A stretch of 64,000 bases of DNA from Zobellia galactanivorans (GTDB lineage Bacteria > Bacteroidota > Bacteroidia > Flavobacteriales > Flavobacteriaceae), in assembly GCF_000973105.1 (NCBI RefSeq), contig NC_015844.1, forward strand, positions 4,584,501 through 4,648,500. The letters run 5' to 3'. A program made the position numbers and the translations under genes. Each line of letters begins with the position of its first letter. Positions within the stretch are counted from its first letter, which is position 1. This document shows positions 10,401-19,602 of the stretch, piece by piece. The notes beneath the pieces were generated by a model. That model was not told where the DNA came from. It did no database searches and worked only from the letters and a program-made list of their open reading frames with translations.

Positions 10401-11471
10401 ATCGGTAGCAAAAATTTTGACCAGGTTTTTTTTATTTTGTTTGGCGAGCTCCTCGTTGATAATTATAGCCAAGGAATAGGCTTCTTCGCCACTGCTTACC
10501 CCAACACACCAACATTTTATGGTGTCATTTTTCTTTTTATCGTAAATTAATTTGGGGATGATTTCATTGGTCAAAAGATCCCAAACCGTATCATCCCTAA
10601 AAAAACTGGTTACCCCGACCAAAAATTCCCTTATCAAAAAGTGGGCTTCTTCAGGTCTTTCCAATAGGAAATCTTTGTATTCTTGAAGGGAATCTAGGCG
10701 TTTTACACCAATTCTTCGGGCAATCATCCGGATTAAAGTAGGCCTCTTGTAGTATTCAAAGTCTAATTTGGTCTGACTGTTTACAAAGTTCAAAATCTTA
10801 ATAAGGGTCTCCTCGTCCTTTAAAATACTTTCTTCGAGAGATCCGTATACGGCAGGGTGCTGCATGAAGCGTTGTAGTTCTTCCCCCATTTGTTCGGTAG
10901 GTAAGACATAGTCTACCAAATGGGTGTTAATGGCATTTTGCGGCATGCTTTCAAACTCGGCCTGTTCGGGGTCCTGTACCATAACCATTCCACCGAATTC
11001 CTTAATGTCCCTTGCCCCAGAGGTTCCGTCACTACCTGTTCCGCTTAAGATTACGGCAATGGCCTTGTTCGTCTTTTCCCTGGCCAAGGACTTGAAGAAT
11101 AAATCGATAGGAAGGTTCAAGGTTCTATCCGTGGGCTTGTTCTCTAAGAGCAGGTGTCCATCCTTGACGAATATATTTTTTTTAGGGGTTAAAAGATAGA
11201 TCGTACCAGGTTCGACCTTGGTCTTTTTCTTGACCTCGATTATGGGCATGTCGGTGTTTTTAGACAAGAGTTCCCCCATAAGACTCTTGTAATCGGGGCT
11301 CAAGTGTTGAACAACCACAAAGCTATGGGCAAATTTGGCGGGTAGATCCTCAAAAAATGATTTTAAAGCCTCCAATCCTCCTGCACTTGCTCCGACGCCT
11401 ATTATTGAAAATTCGTTTTTTTGAGATTTAATATGCTGATTTTCAGTGCTTGGGGAGGTAGGTTGGGTCAT
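7491..11471 (-). CDS. CheB-CheR-PAS-histidine kinase hybrid protein
   Basis: A 1326-residue cytoplasmic multidomain sensor. Residues about 20-205 form a CheB-type methylesterase with triad S29 (GASAGG), H56 (VVQHLSP) and D148 (GTGSDG). About 215-270 is a CheR N-terminal domain and 280-490 a CheR methyltransferase (SAM motif [15 protein letters not shown]). About 655-745 is a long heptad coiled coil made of repeated NEELxxxNEELxS units, followed by three PAS/PAC domains (about 745-1090) and a HisKA with H1118 (ASHDLQEPL). The C-terminal HATPase has [15 protein letters not shown] and GTGIGLAHC. No transmembrane segment is visible. No chemoreceptor or CheA gene is present, so the substrate of the methylation/demethylation domains is unknown. 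It partners the single receiver downstream. Confidence 0.95.
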   Translation of the reverse strand: MTQPTSPSTENQHIKSQKNEFSIIGVGASAGGLEALKSFFEDLPAKFAHSFVVVQHLSPDYKSLMGELLSKNTDMPIIEVKKKTKVEPGTIYLLTPKKNIFVKDGHLLLENKPTDRTLNLPIDLFFKSLAREKTNKAIAVILSGTGSDGTSGARDIKEFGGMVMVQDPEQAEFESMPQNAINTHLVDYVLPTEQMGEELQRFMQHPAVYGSLEESILKDEETLIKILNFVNSQTKLDFEYYKRPTLIRMIARRIGVKRLDSLQEYKDFLLERPEEAHFLIREFLVGVTSFFRDDTVWDLLTNEIIPKLIYDKKKNDTIKCWCVGVSSGEEAYSLAIIINEELAKQNKKNLVKIFATDIEKNHLKDGSKGIYNESSVSNIPEKRLLANFTKKGDSYHINENIRRMVIFSKHNVLKDPPFNKMDISFCRNMLIYLQPAAQNKVLDVLHYSLNRNGILVLGSSESLSRQKNAFEELHRKQKIYRNIRPAKILGLQPYNSKNTLRNSFGTETIGYERNTKQFIVEALSDNLHLASIVIDSNFNIVDAYGELSNYISLPNKGFSMNLLKMVPESIAMVLSYSIRKVGTTNQKLKHENLNFSTGKEPVMANMHVASFQNPLNSNPSNFLVIIKPVELQSSHTLVLEETNVVPKNTRERELESELKETRESLKNMIEEVETSNEELQATNEELLASNEELQSTNEELQSVNEELHTVNAELQEKIEELAMLNSDLDNLFKSTDIGTVFLDKELRIRKFTPSVAKHFNLLENDVNRPLEHFASSFHKNNYKEFISDIKSVIINHVPKESEVKDAKGQWFLQKIVPFQDGGGNVAGATLSYVDINKLKSAEQRLQNQQLAIEQTTDSFWDLNIADNTYYVSHSIAEVLGYHKDEIEETIEFWSALAHPGDLKIQIEAMQKHIDSQGKEPYAVETRYKHKLGHYVTLLLRGKIMEWTEDGQPKRMIGTTTDVSMLKKLPKLEQDLLDRNMVFEQVLEITMAGFWDWNIAENSEYLSPTFKKMFGYDEHEMTGSAESWQRIVHPDDLPGVLEKLDAHVKSKGEIPYDNEIRYFHKNGSIVWVWCKGLVIEWGENGEPKRMVGSHINITQLKQLSRSNKELERFAYVASHDLQEPLRTIRDFVALFKDEYNTLLDNRANTYLEFIEEASSRMGELVKVILAYSKIGSNTKKEIVNLKEVVENVQKDLQIRIDSTKTKILIKELPTLTGHRVELHSLFLNLIGNSIKFISKDESPRIEIGTLTCEKGEHIYIRDNGIGIDKKNQEHIFQVFKRLHNQEDYEGTGIGLAHCKKIVELHNGKIWVESEMGKGSTFHFNLNL

Positions 11472-11669
11472 GTAAGGAGGGTTTGCTTTTTAATAAAAGT
11501 AACGAAAATCTTACATACCTGATATGGAATATGATTTAATTTTATCAAATATTGGAATGATTATCGTAGCAAAGATGGTCGACTTAAATTATTTGGTGTT
11601 TGTATATCCTATTTCCATTCTTTTTAAGAACATTCTTCTGCTTTGTTAAAAAGGGATTTTTATTTGCCT

Positions 11670-12305
11670 TTATATCAATTGTTTTTCGACTGCCACCTTG
11701 ATCAGGGAGGCCGCGTTGGAAACTTCCAATTTCTGCATAAGGTTTCGCCGGTGTGTCTCTACGGTAAGGGGACTGATAAACAGTTCTTCGGCAATGTTGT
11801 TGGTGGTTTTTCCATCGGCGATCAAGGTGAGGATATGCTTTTCCCTTCGGGTCAACTTGGGCAAATCGTTGTGTTCTTGGGTGACCGAATCGGCAAGTAT
11901 TTTTTGCACCTCGCTCCCGAAATAAAAATGGCCTTGGTGCACTTGCGAAATGGCATTGACCAACTCGTCGGCCGTGGCGTTCTTGAGCAGGTATCCCCTG
12001 ACCCCATTTTTGATCATTTGGTTGATAATGCTCGGCTCGCTGTAGGTGCTCAGCCCGATAATACCAATATTCGCCCTAATATTGAGAATTTTGGTCACCA
12101 TTTCCACCCCATTGATATCGGGCAGGTTTACATCCAACAAAATAACATCCGCGGTATCCTTTTCCAAGTAGGAAAGCGTATCGGTGCCGTTCATAAAATG
12201 GGTCTTGACGGTCACCCGGTTGTCGTCGCTCAATAAGGTTTTAAGACCTTCGATCACCATGGGGTGATCATCTACTATTAAAATTTGTATAGGTTTATGC
12301 TGCAT
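11670..12305 (-). CDS. NarL/LuxR-family response regulator
   Basis: A 211-residue DNA-binding response regulator. The receiver has D12/D13 (IVDDHP), phospho-acceptor D58 (LLDVNLPD), a switch Ser in GLSTYS and Lys in YLLKNA. A LuxR-type helix-turn-helix fills about 147-205 (LTRREKHILTLIADGKTTNN, then LFISPLTVETHRRNLMQKL). It overlaps the sensor kinase gene by 11 bp and is its cognate regulator. Three copies of a conserved DNA element near the divergent genes are candidate targets (inference). Confidence 0.94.
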   Translation of the reverse strand: MQHKPIQILIVDDHPMVIEGLKTLLSDDNRVTVKTHFMNGTDTLSYLEKDTADVILLDVNLPDINGVEMVTKILNIRANIGIIGLSTYSEPSIINQMIKNGVRGYLLKNATADELVNAISQVHQGHFYFGSEVQKILADSVTQEHNDLPKLTRREKHILTLIADGKTTNNIAEELFISPLTVETHRRNLMQKLEVSNAASLIKVAVEKQLI

Positions 12306-14298
12306 CTACGGTAATTTGTACATTAACGGTGGTACCCTCGTTTTCTTCGGAGTGGAACTCCAGATCGCCCTTGAGGTAGGCGACCCTGGTCCTAAGGTTA
12401 GAGATGCCCATACCACCTTCCTTTTCTTCAAAATCGTTTTTGTTTAAGCCTATGCCGTTATCTTCAACTGTAATGTCGACCCTATTGCCATCCCTCATAT
12501 ATTGTACCAGTACTTCCGTAGCCTTGGCGTGTTTAACGGCATTATTGATCAATTCTTGAATAACGCGGTACATGGTCACCTGTTGATTGAGATCGATTCC
12601 TTTTTCGGTACCGTAAAACTGCAGGGTAACCTTGGTGCCATTCCCGGTCATGCTACTGCAATAGTCCTTTAAGGCTGCCTGAAGACCGAACTTGACCAAG
12701 GTTTCCGGCATCATGTTTCGCGCAATGGAACGCAATTCGGTCAGGGCGTCATTCAGGTCCTTCGTTACCTTTTGCAATTGGGCCTTGGGGTATTCCTTGG
12801 GTTCGTCTTTGTTGAGTTTTGAGAGGTTAAGGCTAATGCCCGACAACCTTCCGCCTAAACCATCGTGCAAATCTATGGCAAGGCGTTTGCGTTCTTTTTC
12901 TTGGCCTTCTATCATGGCCGAAAATACTTCGTTTTCTTGCTTTTGCTTTAAAAGTGCTACTTCCTTCTCTTGCTCGCGTTCCTTTTTTCTTGCCCTTCTG
13001 AGCTTGTCGTTGTACGCATAGAAACCGACAAAGAGCAATAAGGCCAATAAACTGGCAATGGCTCCCAGGAGGTAGGTTTGTGACCTCTTGACCTGAAGTG
13101 CAAGGGCGGCCTCGCTCTTTTCGTTTTTAAGGGCCAGTATTTCCTTTTCCTTCTTAGCGGTTTTGTACTGTATCTCCAACTGTTGCATATCATTACCCAA
13201 TTGCCTCGCCCGAATGCTGTCAACGGCGATTACATAATCCCTTAGGTAGTGGTATGCATCCTTGTAATTATCAAGTGCGGCCTCATATTTGGCAAGGATA
13301 AAATAAGAATTTACTTTGTCGGAGGGGGAGTGTTCGCTATCACTAAAGTTGATGTACTTTAAAGTATAGGCTATCGCTTTTTCAAAATCGCCCATTTTGG
13401 CATAAATCGTGGCATACCTTTGGTACAGTAGTTTTAAGTAGTGATACGATTTTTTGCCTTGATAAAACGCATAGGATGTATCCAAGGCTTCCAAGGCCTT
13501 GTCATACTCCTCTACCTTTCCGTAATAGAGTCCTAATTCCGCATAATAAGGCCCTCGATAGAACGAGTTGGGAATCTTGTCCAGATTTATTTTTGCGATG
13601 TCCAGAACAGATTTCATTTGATCTAAAGAATCCATACTCGCCAAACATGACGAAAAAGAGATGCTATGGTATAACATATCTTCGGGCGAGCCTATTTCTT
13701 GAAACTGTTTTTGGCTAATCTTGAACATTTCGTAAGACTCGTCCAACATCGCTAGACTATTGTATTTTACGGCCAGGTTGGTATTGCCGTTCGCCACGAA
13801 CATTTTATCGCCCATTTTTTGTGCTATGGGTATGGTTTTCGCCGCCATTTCAATTTCTTTGGCGACATTGCCTTCGTAGCCGTAGGCCACCCCTAAATTG
13901 TAATAGCCCCGCAACCAAATTTTCATATTGGCCGCAGAAGAATCCTTGGCCACGAGCTTATCGGCCAAACGGTTTCCGACCTCAAAATACTTTTTGGCAT
14001 TTTCAACGTCAAAATAATCGAGATAACCACCAGCCAAGTTAATGTGGGCATCGGCCATTCCCCTTAAATAATTGATTTTTTTGCTTAGGCCGATGGCCTT
14101 AAACCCGTTTTCAAAGCACTTTAAGGAATCTACGCCGCCATAGCTTCGCGCCAGTTCGCTAAGGACAAGTACACGGGTGGTATCGTGCTCCGCCATTTTA
14201 AGTGCATTTTCAAGGCTATCGATTCGCGTTTCACGCCCCGTTTGAGACCTCCCGAAAAACGATAGAAGAAGAATGAAAACAAATACAGTTGAACGCAT
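12295..14298 (-). CDS. TPR-containing sensor histidine kinase (HisKA_3 type)
   Basis: A 667-residue membrane sensor. It has an N-terminal signal sequence (VFVFILLLSFF), a periplasmic part of tandem TPR repeats (about 35-370), a helical linker, and one transmembrane segment at about 403-425 (LLGAIASLLALLLFVGFYAY). A coiled coil leads to a HisKA_3 dimerisation domain with H478 in DLHDGLGGRLSG. The HATPase domain has ELINNAVKHA, VEDNGIGL and GGMGISNLRTRV. This architecture usually pairs with NarL-type regulators, and such a gene overlaps its 3' end. The periplasmic TPRs probably sense a protein or peptide, but the signal is unknown. It is transcribed divergently from the protease/lipoprotein operon starting at 14552. 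Confidence 0.94.
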   Translation of the reverse strand: MRSTVFVFILLLSFFGRSQTGRETRIDSLENALKMAEHDTTRVLVLSELARSYGGVDSLKCFENGFKAIGLSKKINYLRGMADAHINLAGGYLDYFDVENAKKYFEVGNRLADKLVAKDSSAANMKIWLRGYYNLGVAYGYEGNVAKEIEMAAKTIPIAQKMGDKMFVANGNTNLAVKYNSLAMLDESYEMFKISQKQFQEIGSPEDMLYHSISFSSCLASMDSLDQMKSVLDIAKINLDKIPNSFYRGPYYAELGLYYGKVEEYDKALEALDTSYAFYQGKKSYHYLKLLYQRYATIYAKMGDFEKAIAYTLKYINFSDSEHSPSDKVNSYFILAKYEAALDNYKDAYHYLRDYVIAVDSIRARQLGNDMQQLEIQYKTAKKEKEILALKNEKSEAALALQVKRSQTYLLGAIASLLALLLFVGFYAYNDKLRRARKKEREQEKEVALLKQKQENEVFSAMIEGQEKERKRLAIDLHDGLGGRLSGISLNLSKLNKDEPKEYPKAQLQKVTKDLNDALTELRSIARNMMPETLVKFGLQAALKDYCSSMTGNGTKVTLQFYGTEKGIDLNQQVTMYRVIQELINNAVKHAKATEVLVQYMRDGNRVDITVEDNGIGLNKNDFEEKEGGMGISNLRTRVAYLKGDLEFHSEENEGTTVNVQITVDAA

Positions 14299-14396
14299 TT
14301 AGTCCGATGGGTTTTTATTTATCAATAGCCAAGATACCATATCTATACCGCACAATAAACACCCCATAATCAATATACCGGAAAACCAGTAGAAAA

Positions 14397-14451
14397 AAAT
14401 ACAACGAAGGCGGTATTTCATGGGCGGCATTTTCAAAATACCTTGCCATCA
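14397..14451. promoter_or_regulatory. Two-part regulatory element, copy A
   Basis: Inverted repeat AAATAC-N10-GTATTT (14397-14418), then 19 bp, then ATACCTTGCCATCA (14438-14451). The same parts with identical 10 and 19 bp spacing recur at 20992 and 22657. This copy sits between the divergent sensor kinase gene and the small lipoprotein gene, about 100 bp before the latter's ATG. Conservation of sequence and spacing in an otherwise unrelated intergenic region argues for protein binding; the neighbouring NarL-type regulator is the natural candidate. Confidence 0.6.
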
Positions 14452-14551
14452 ACAAATCCGTATTCGCCCAAACTATCGGGTAGAACGCATAAAAACCAAT
14501 GGTCACGGTGTCTCGCGCAGGTACCTTTAAAGAACGAATATATAATAACTA

Positions 14552-14974
14552 ATGAAACGGACGCTAGTATTTTCGATTTTACTTTTCTTGGCCCTACTGG
14601 GATGTAAATCTCCGCGCTACTCTTTTGACGAGCTGCCCGATGTGCAACTGGTCTTCGGAAAGGGGGGCGGAATGGCAGGAATGGTAGACACTTATATCCT
14701 TCTTCAAAACGGACAATTGTTCCATCACAATTCCGTAACCGAAACGACCAAAGAACTACAAGCGCTCTCAAAAAAAGAGGCCAGCGCCTTTTTTATGGGA
14801 ATCGAGGAACTCGGCCTTTCGGAAATCGATTTCTACCACCCGGGCAATAGCTATTTTTTTTTGGAGGAAGTCAAGGAAAATCAAAGACACAGGATCGTAT
14901 GGGGAGCCAAAGATCACAAATTTTCCAAAGACTGCTTGGAATTTTATAAAGAGTTGAAAAGTCACATTAAATAA
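14552..14974 (+). CDS. Small lipoprotein of unknown function
   Basis: A 140-residue protein with a lipoprotein signal (LLFLALLGC, lipidated Cys18) and no family I recognise. The mature part is a small alpha/beta domain with a glycine-rich stretch FGKGGGMAGM and a DTYILLQNG strand. It is 6 bp upstream of the M4 protease gene, so it is probably co-transcribed and exported to the periplasm or outer membrane. Its position suggests an accessory or inhibitor role for the secreted protease, which is speculation. Confidence 0.8.
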   Translation: MKRTLVFSILLFLALLGCKSPRYSFDELPDVQLVFGKGGGMAGMVDTYILLQNGQLFHHNSVTETTKELQALSKKEASAFFMGIEELGLSEIDFYHPGNSYFFLEEVKENQRHRIVWGAKDHKFSKDCLEFYKELKSHIK

Positions 14975-14980
14975 CCGACC

Positions 14981-17900
14981 ATGAAAAATAGACCTTATCT
15001 GCTCACCTTTGTTCTAGTCGTATTGGCGGCCTCTTCATTAAGGGCACAAGATACCTTTGATGATAAAAGACACGACAAGGGCACTACGGCCAAGACCGGG
15101 AGTATAAAAAAGTTCAACGCCTTAAAACTTGCGGCCAAAAAGAAGGGGCAAAGCCTACCGGGGCGCACCAATTTTCAGATGCCTTCGGTCTTTCAAATCA
15201 CTTCCGGGGATGCGGTTTATGAGCACGAGGTTATTGGAAGGTCGGAAGATGGTATCCCCTTGTTTATTAAAAGCAAGGCGGGAAAGGAAGTAGCGAGCTT
15301 GACCGCAAAACAGTCATCGGAACAAGTGATCAAGGATTATTTGGCCGGAGTGAAACACCTTATCCAAGTTAAGGATCCCGATGCCGAATTTGTAGAAATA
15401 TCGAAGCATACCGATGCCTTGGGCCAGAAGCACATTAAAATGCAGCAGGTGTTCAAAGGGATAAAGGTGTACGGGGGCGAACTGATCCTGCATTTAGACC
15501 AAGGCAACAAGGTCGATGCCATGAACGGCAGAAACAAGCCTACCCCAAGTATAGAGCGTACGCAACCCAAACTAAGTGTACAAGACGCCTTGCAACGGGT
15601 GGAAAAGGATTTGGGCGTTTCCTTCCCTACCAAGACCGGAAAGACAAATTCCGTTTTTTTAAATTCCGATTATGAGGAGGAACTTTTGATCTATCCCTTT
15701 GAAGGGAAGAACGTTTTGGCCAGGCATTTGACCGTACATCCGAATATAAAGGACAGGTGGGAGTATTTTATCGATGCGCAGAACGGGCGTATCCTCAATA
15801 AAATATACCATACCTGTACGCTCTACCATGAGTATGGGAAGGAAGGCCATGAGAGGGGCCGTTTGGCACCGCCGCCTTCGAATACTTCGGGAACGGACTT
15901 AAACGGGGTGACCCGGCAGCTGGATACCTATAGCATTGACGGTAAAAATTATATGATCAACACCTCAAAATCGATGTTCAATTCAGGGCAATCGAAAATA
16001 CCCGATAATCCCGTAGGGGCCATCATGACATGGGATTTAAAAAACAAGGCCCCGGAGGAGGACGCCACTTTTTATTACGTAACCTCTACCACCAGTACCT
16101 GGAACGACCCTGTGGCAGTTTCGGCACAGTACAATGCCGAAGTATCGTACGACTATTTTGAAAAAAACTTTGACAGAAGTTCGATCAATGGCCAAGGAGG
16201 CACCATCATATCGATTGTTAACGTGGCTGCTGACGATGGCGGGGGCTACGACAATGCCTTTTGGAACGGAAAGGCCATTTTTTACGGAAACGGGAAGGCC
16301 GCTTTTTCGCCCTTGGCCGGCGCCTTGGATGTAGGGGGACACGAAATGTCGCACGGTGTGATCGAGGCTACGGCCAATTTGGAGTATTCCTATCAATCGG
16401 GCGCGATCAACGAATCGTTTGCCGATATTTTCGGAACCATGATTGATCGCGACGATTGGCTACTGGGGGAGGATATTGTAAACCGGGAATATTTTAATTC
16501 GGGGGCCATGCGCAATTTGCAAGACCCAAACAACGGAGCAAGCCAGGGGCAAAGGGGATGGCAGCCCAAAGACATGACGGAGTACTATTCCGGCGAGGAG
16601 GATAACGGCGGGGTACATATGAACAGTGGAATCGTAAACCGGGCCTACTATTTGATTGCCACCGATATAGGGAAAGATAAGGCGGAGCAGATCTATTACC
16701 GCGCCCTGTCCACTTACCTGACCGCATCTTCCCAATTCATCGATCTTCGGATCGCCGTCGTTCAATCGGCCCTTGATCTTCATGGCGAAAACTCGGCCGA
16801 AGTAGCGGCCATTGAAACGGCCTTTGATACCGTGGGGATTACCGCGGGCACCTCTACCGATACCGATAACGACATTCCCTTAGCGGAAGGGGACGAGTTT
16901 ATCTTAAGTTTGGATATTAGGGACACCGACCCCAATACCATCTATGCGTCCGATACGGAAGCTACGATCTATTATCCGTTGACCACGACCGGGGTCCATA
17001 GAAAACCCAGTGTATCCGACGATGGAAGCTTTGCCATCTTCGTCACCGAAGAGAACAAGGTAAACGCCATATCGCTCGACGTAAACGCCCCCGAAGAATC
17101 GGTTATTTCCGAAGACCCCGTATGGGCGGCGGTCTCACTTTCCAAAGACGGTACCAAACTGGCATCGGTCATAAACGACGAGTCCAATATCATTTATGTA
17201 TCCGACCTGGTCACCGGTGAGTTCAAGGAGTTTGAACTGTACAACCCTACTTCCGCCGATGGCGTCACCACGGGAGAGGTGCTATATCCCGATGCCTTGG
17301 AATGGGATTATTCGGGGCAGTACCTGATCTACGATGCCCTAAACCGACTGAACAATGCCGATGGTACCAATATCGAATATTGGGATGTTGGGGCCTTGCA
17401 GGTGTGGGACAACCAAACCAATACTTTTGGCGACGGCAGTATTCAAAAAATATTTACGAACCTGCCCGAGGGGGTCAGTATCGGTAACCCTTCCTTTTCT
17501 AAAACATCGGGCAATATCCTCGCCTTTGATTACTTCAACGAACTCGAAGGGGAATACAGTATCATCACCGTCAATATTGAAACAGGTGATGTAAAAAAGG
17601 TTTATGACAACAACAAGTTGGGCTTCCCCAATTTTTCAAAAACCGATGACAAGATCATTTTTGATACCTACAACGGTTCCGACCAGGACATCATGGCCAT
17701 TGGCCTGGCCGCCGACAAAATGACCCCGACGGGCAGTGCGGAGGAATTGATCCCGAACGGCAAGTGGGGCATCTGGTATACGGTCGGATCCCGAAGTACC
17801 TTGAGCAGTGAAAAGGAAATCACCGATTTCAGGTTCAATGTTACTTCCCCGCCCACGGTAGGAAGCATCAACGGCAATGAGATTGTTATGGCCTTGCCCG

Positions 17901-18904
17901 CGAACATTAACCCTGGCAATCTAGTGGCCACCTTCGCCACATCGGCCAGGGCCACGGTTTCCGTATCGGGCCTGCCCCAGCAGAGCGGGGTGAGTTTTAA
18001 CGACTTTACCGAGCCCGTGGTGTATACGGTAACGGCAGAGGATGGGTCGACCAAGGACTTTACGGTGCGTTTAATGGCCAACGACCCCAACGATACCGAT
18101 AACGACGGCGTACCCAATGCCGACGACCTATGTCCCAATACCCCCTTAGGGGCTACGGTAGACCTTACGGGTTGTGAGATTTTCTCCCTGCCGAGTACCA
18201 ATTTTACCGTATCGGCCAAAGGGGAATCGTGTATGGACAGCCATAACGGTAGTATTGATATTTCTGCAAATAGTAACCATAGCTATACAGTTACACTAGC
18301 CGGAAACGGGGTGAGTGAAACCCAAAGTTTTACAAGCTCCGTTTCTTTTTCAAATTTAAAAAGTGGTTCGTATTCGGTATGCATTACCGTAGCAGGCCAG
18401 GCGGACTATGAACGTTGTTTTGAGGTGAACGTATCCGAACCCGAAGCCCTTTCGGTAAGCTCAAAAGTTAATTTATCCGCAAGGTCGGTAAGCCTGAACC
18501 TATCGGGAGCTGAGGAATACATCATTTCACTCGACAACGAAACGGTGGTTACCCAAGAAGCGCAGATTACCTTGCCCCTTCGAAGCTCTACCGCAAAATT
18601 GTCCGTTAAAACCAATAAGAGTTGCCAAGGGACCTATAGCGAAGACCTGATGCTGCACGAAGAGGTGATCGTATATCCCAATCCTGTAGAAAGCGGAGCG
18701 ATTTCCGTGGTATTGGGTAAAACCTATGGGTACACCATTCCCGTTCAATTAAATTCCTTCGACGGACGCATCATCTTTCAAAAGGCCATAGCGCCCCAGA
18801 CGAATACCATCACCTTGGATGCGGAAAGCCTAACGGCCGGTGTCTACGTATTGTCGGTTCAAATCAACGATGAAACAAAAACCTATAAAATCATCAAACA
18901 ATGA
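14981..18904 (+). CDS. Secreted thermolysin-like (M4) metalloprotease with T9SS sorting domain
   Basis: A 1307-residue exported zinc endopeptidase. It has a signal peptide (LLTFVLVVLAASSLRAQ), an FTP/PepSY propeptide (about 75-270) and an M4 catalytic domain (about 320-620). Zinc ligands are H454 and H458 of HEMSH and E478 of GAINESFAD, with the 20-residue spacing of thermolysin; catalytic E455 and H546 (GGVHMNSGI) are present. About 690-935 is a TolB-like propeller. A type 3 thrombospondin-like calcium motif follows (DTDNDGVPNADDLCPNT, about 1043). The C-terminal about 80 residues, starting VIVYPNPVESG, are a type A T9SS sorting domain. It should therefore cross the outer membrane by T9SS. 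The stop overlaps the next start (ATGA). Confidence 0.95.
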   Translation: MKNRPYLLTFVLVVLAASSLRAQDTFDDKRHDKGTTAKTGSIKKFNALKLAAKKKGQSLPGRTNFQMPSVFQITSGDAVYEHEVIGRSEDGIPLFIKSKAGKEVASLTAKQSSEQVIKDYLAGVKHLIQVKDPDAEFVEISKHTDALGQKHIKMQQVFKGIKVYGGELILHLDQGNKVDAMNGRNKPTPSIERTQPKLSVQDALQRVEKDLGVSFPTKTGKTNSVFLNSDYEEELLIYPFEGKNVLARHLTVHPNIKDRWEYFIDAQNGRILNKIYHTCTLYHEYGKEGHERGRLAPPPSNTSGTDLNGVTRQLDTYSIDGKNYMINTSKSMFNSGQSKIPDNPVGAIMTWDLKNKAPEEDATFYYVTSTTSTWNDPVAVSAQYNAEVSYDYFEKNFDRSSINGQGGTIISIVNVAADDGGGYDNAFWNGKAIFYGNGKAAFSPLAGALDVGGHEMSHGVIEATANLEYSYQSGAINESFADIFGTMIDRDDWLLGEDIVNREYFNSGAMRNLQDPNNGASQGQRGWQPKDMTEYYSGEEDNGGVHMNSGIVNRAYYLIATDIGKDKAEQIYYRALSTYLTASSQFIDLRIAVVQSALDLHGENSAEVAAIETAFDTVGITAGTSTDTDNDIPLAEGDEFILSLDIRDTDPNTIYASDTEATIYYPLTTTGVHRKPSVSDDGSFAIFVTEENKVNAISLDVNAPEESVISEDPVWAAVSLSKDGTKLASVINDESNIIYVSDLVTGEFKEFELYNPTSADGVTTGEVLYPDALEWDYSGQYLIYDALNRLNNADGTNIEYWDVGALQVWDNQTNTFGDGSIQKIFTNLPEGVSIGNPSFSKTSGNILAFDYFNELEGEYSIITVNIETGDVKKVYDNNKLGFPNFSKTDDKIIFDTYNGSDQDIMAIGLAADKMTPTGSAEELIPNGKWGIWYTVGSRSTLSSEKEITDFRFNVTSPPTVGSINGNEIVMALPANINPGNLVATFATSARATVSVSGLPQQSGVSFNDFTEPVVYTVTAEDGSTKDFTVRLMANDPNDTDNDGVPNADDLCPNTPLGATVDLTGCEIFSLPSTNFTVSAKGESCMDSHNGSIDISANSNHSYTVTLAGNGVSETQSFTSSVSFSNLKSGSYSVCITVAGQADYERCFEVNVSEPEALSVSSKVNLSARSVSLNLSGAEEYIISLDNETVVTQEAQITLPLRSSTAKLSVKTNKSCQGTYSEDLMLHEEVIVYPNPVESGAISVVLGKTYGYTIPVQLNSFDGRIIFQKAIAPQTNTITLDAESLTAGVYVLSVQINDETKTYKIIKQ

Positions 18905-19602
18905 GAACGACCCAATTCGCAATGTCGCTGTTGTTGCTGCTAACCTTAACGGCGTGTCCGGGCAGTAAAGACGACGGTGTAGATCCAGACTCCCTAGGGG
19001 ATCCCGGAAGTGTTTCCCTGATATTTCCCGAAAACAATTCGGAGTGTACGGAAGGGGCCGTTGTCGACGAACTGCAGAGTGCGGTTACCTTTCAATGGGA
19101 AGCCTCGGAAAGCGCCGATTATTACGAGGTGAACCTGAAAAACCTTATCGATGGAAGTACGCGGTTGACCGAGGCCGGAAATAACGAATCGACCATTACC
19201 CTTGCGAGCAATACGCCCTATGAATGGTTTGTGGTCAGCAAAAGCAACGCCTCCGATATGGCCCTTAAAAGTGCCACATGGAAATTTTACAATGCCGGTG
19301 CCGGGGTGGTAAACTACGCCCCGTTTCCTGCCGAGGCCGAGTATCCCGAAAGGGGAGGAAGCATTCCCGCTACCACCAAGGTAAGCCTTCAATGGCAGGC
19401 CTCGGATGTTGATGACGATATTGTGGCCTTTGAGGTGTTTTTTGGCACGGAAACCACGCCGTCGATACTTCTCGGTACTACCGGGCAGACTACGATGGAG
19501 ACCGATGTGGTTTCGGGACGGACCTATTATTGGCAGGTAAAGACGAAGGATAGCGAGGGAAACACATCGCAGTCGGAGGTTTTTAATTTTAAAGTAGGAT
19601 AA
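18901..19602 (+). CDS. Lipoprotein with Fn3-like domains
   Basis: A 233-residue lipoprotein (LLLTLTAC, Cys19). Two fibronectin type III-like sandwiches are visible, about 38-125 (FQWEASESADYYEVNLKN) and 140-233 (LQWQASDVDDDIVAFEVFFG, YYWQVKTKDSEGN). It overlaps the protease gene by 4 bp and the next gene's ATG follows its stop without a gap, so it is in a tightly coupled operon. A surface adaptor or binding role next to the protease and PQQ-propeller lipoproteins is plausible. Its last 47 bp are duplicated at 21222-21267. Confidence 0.85.
   Translation: MRTTQFAMSLLLLLTLTACPGSKDDGVDPDSLGDPGSVSLIFPENNSECTEGAVVDELQSAVTFQWEASESADYYEVNLKNLIDGSTRLTEAGNNESTITLASNTPYEWFVVSKSNASDMALKSATWKFYNAGAGVVNYAPFPAEAEYPERGGSIPATTKVSLQWQASDVDDDIVAFEVFFGTETTPSILLGTTGQTTMETDVVSGRTYYWQVKTKDSEGNTSQSEVFNFKVG

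Noticed and set aside
11643-12236. 197-codon plus-strand frame
   Set aside because: It lies entirely opposite the NarL-type regulator, whose conserved receiver and helix-turn-helix are certain; it is a shadow frame.
14315-14506. 63-codon minus-strand frame
   Set aside because: It spans regulatory element copy A and has no family similarity or start signal.
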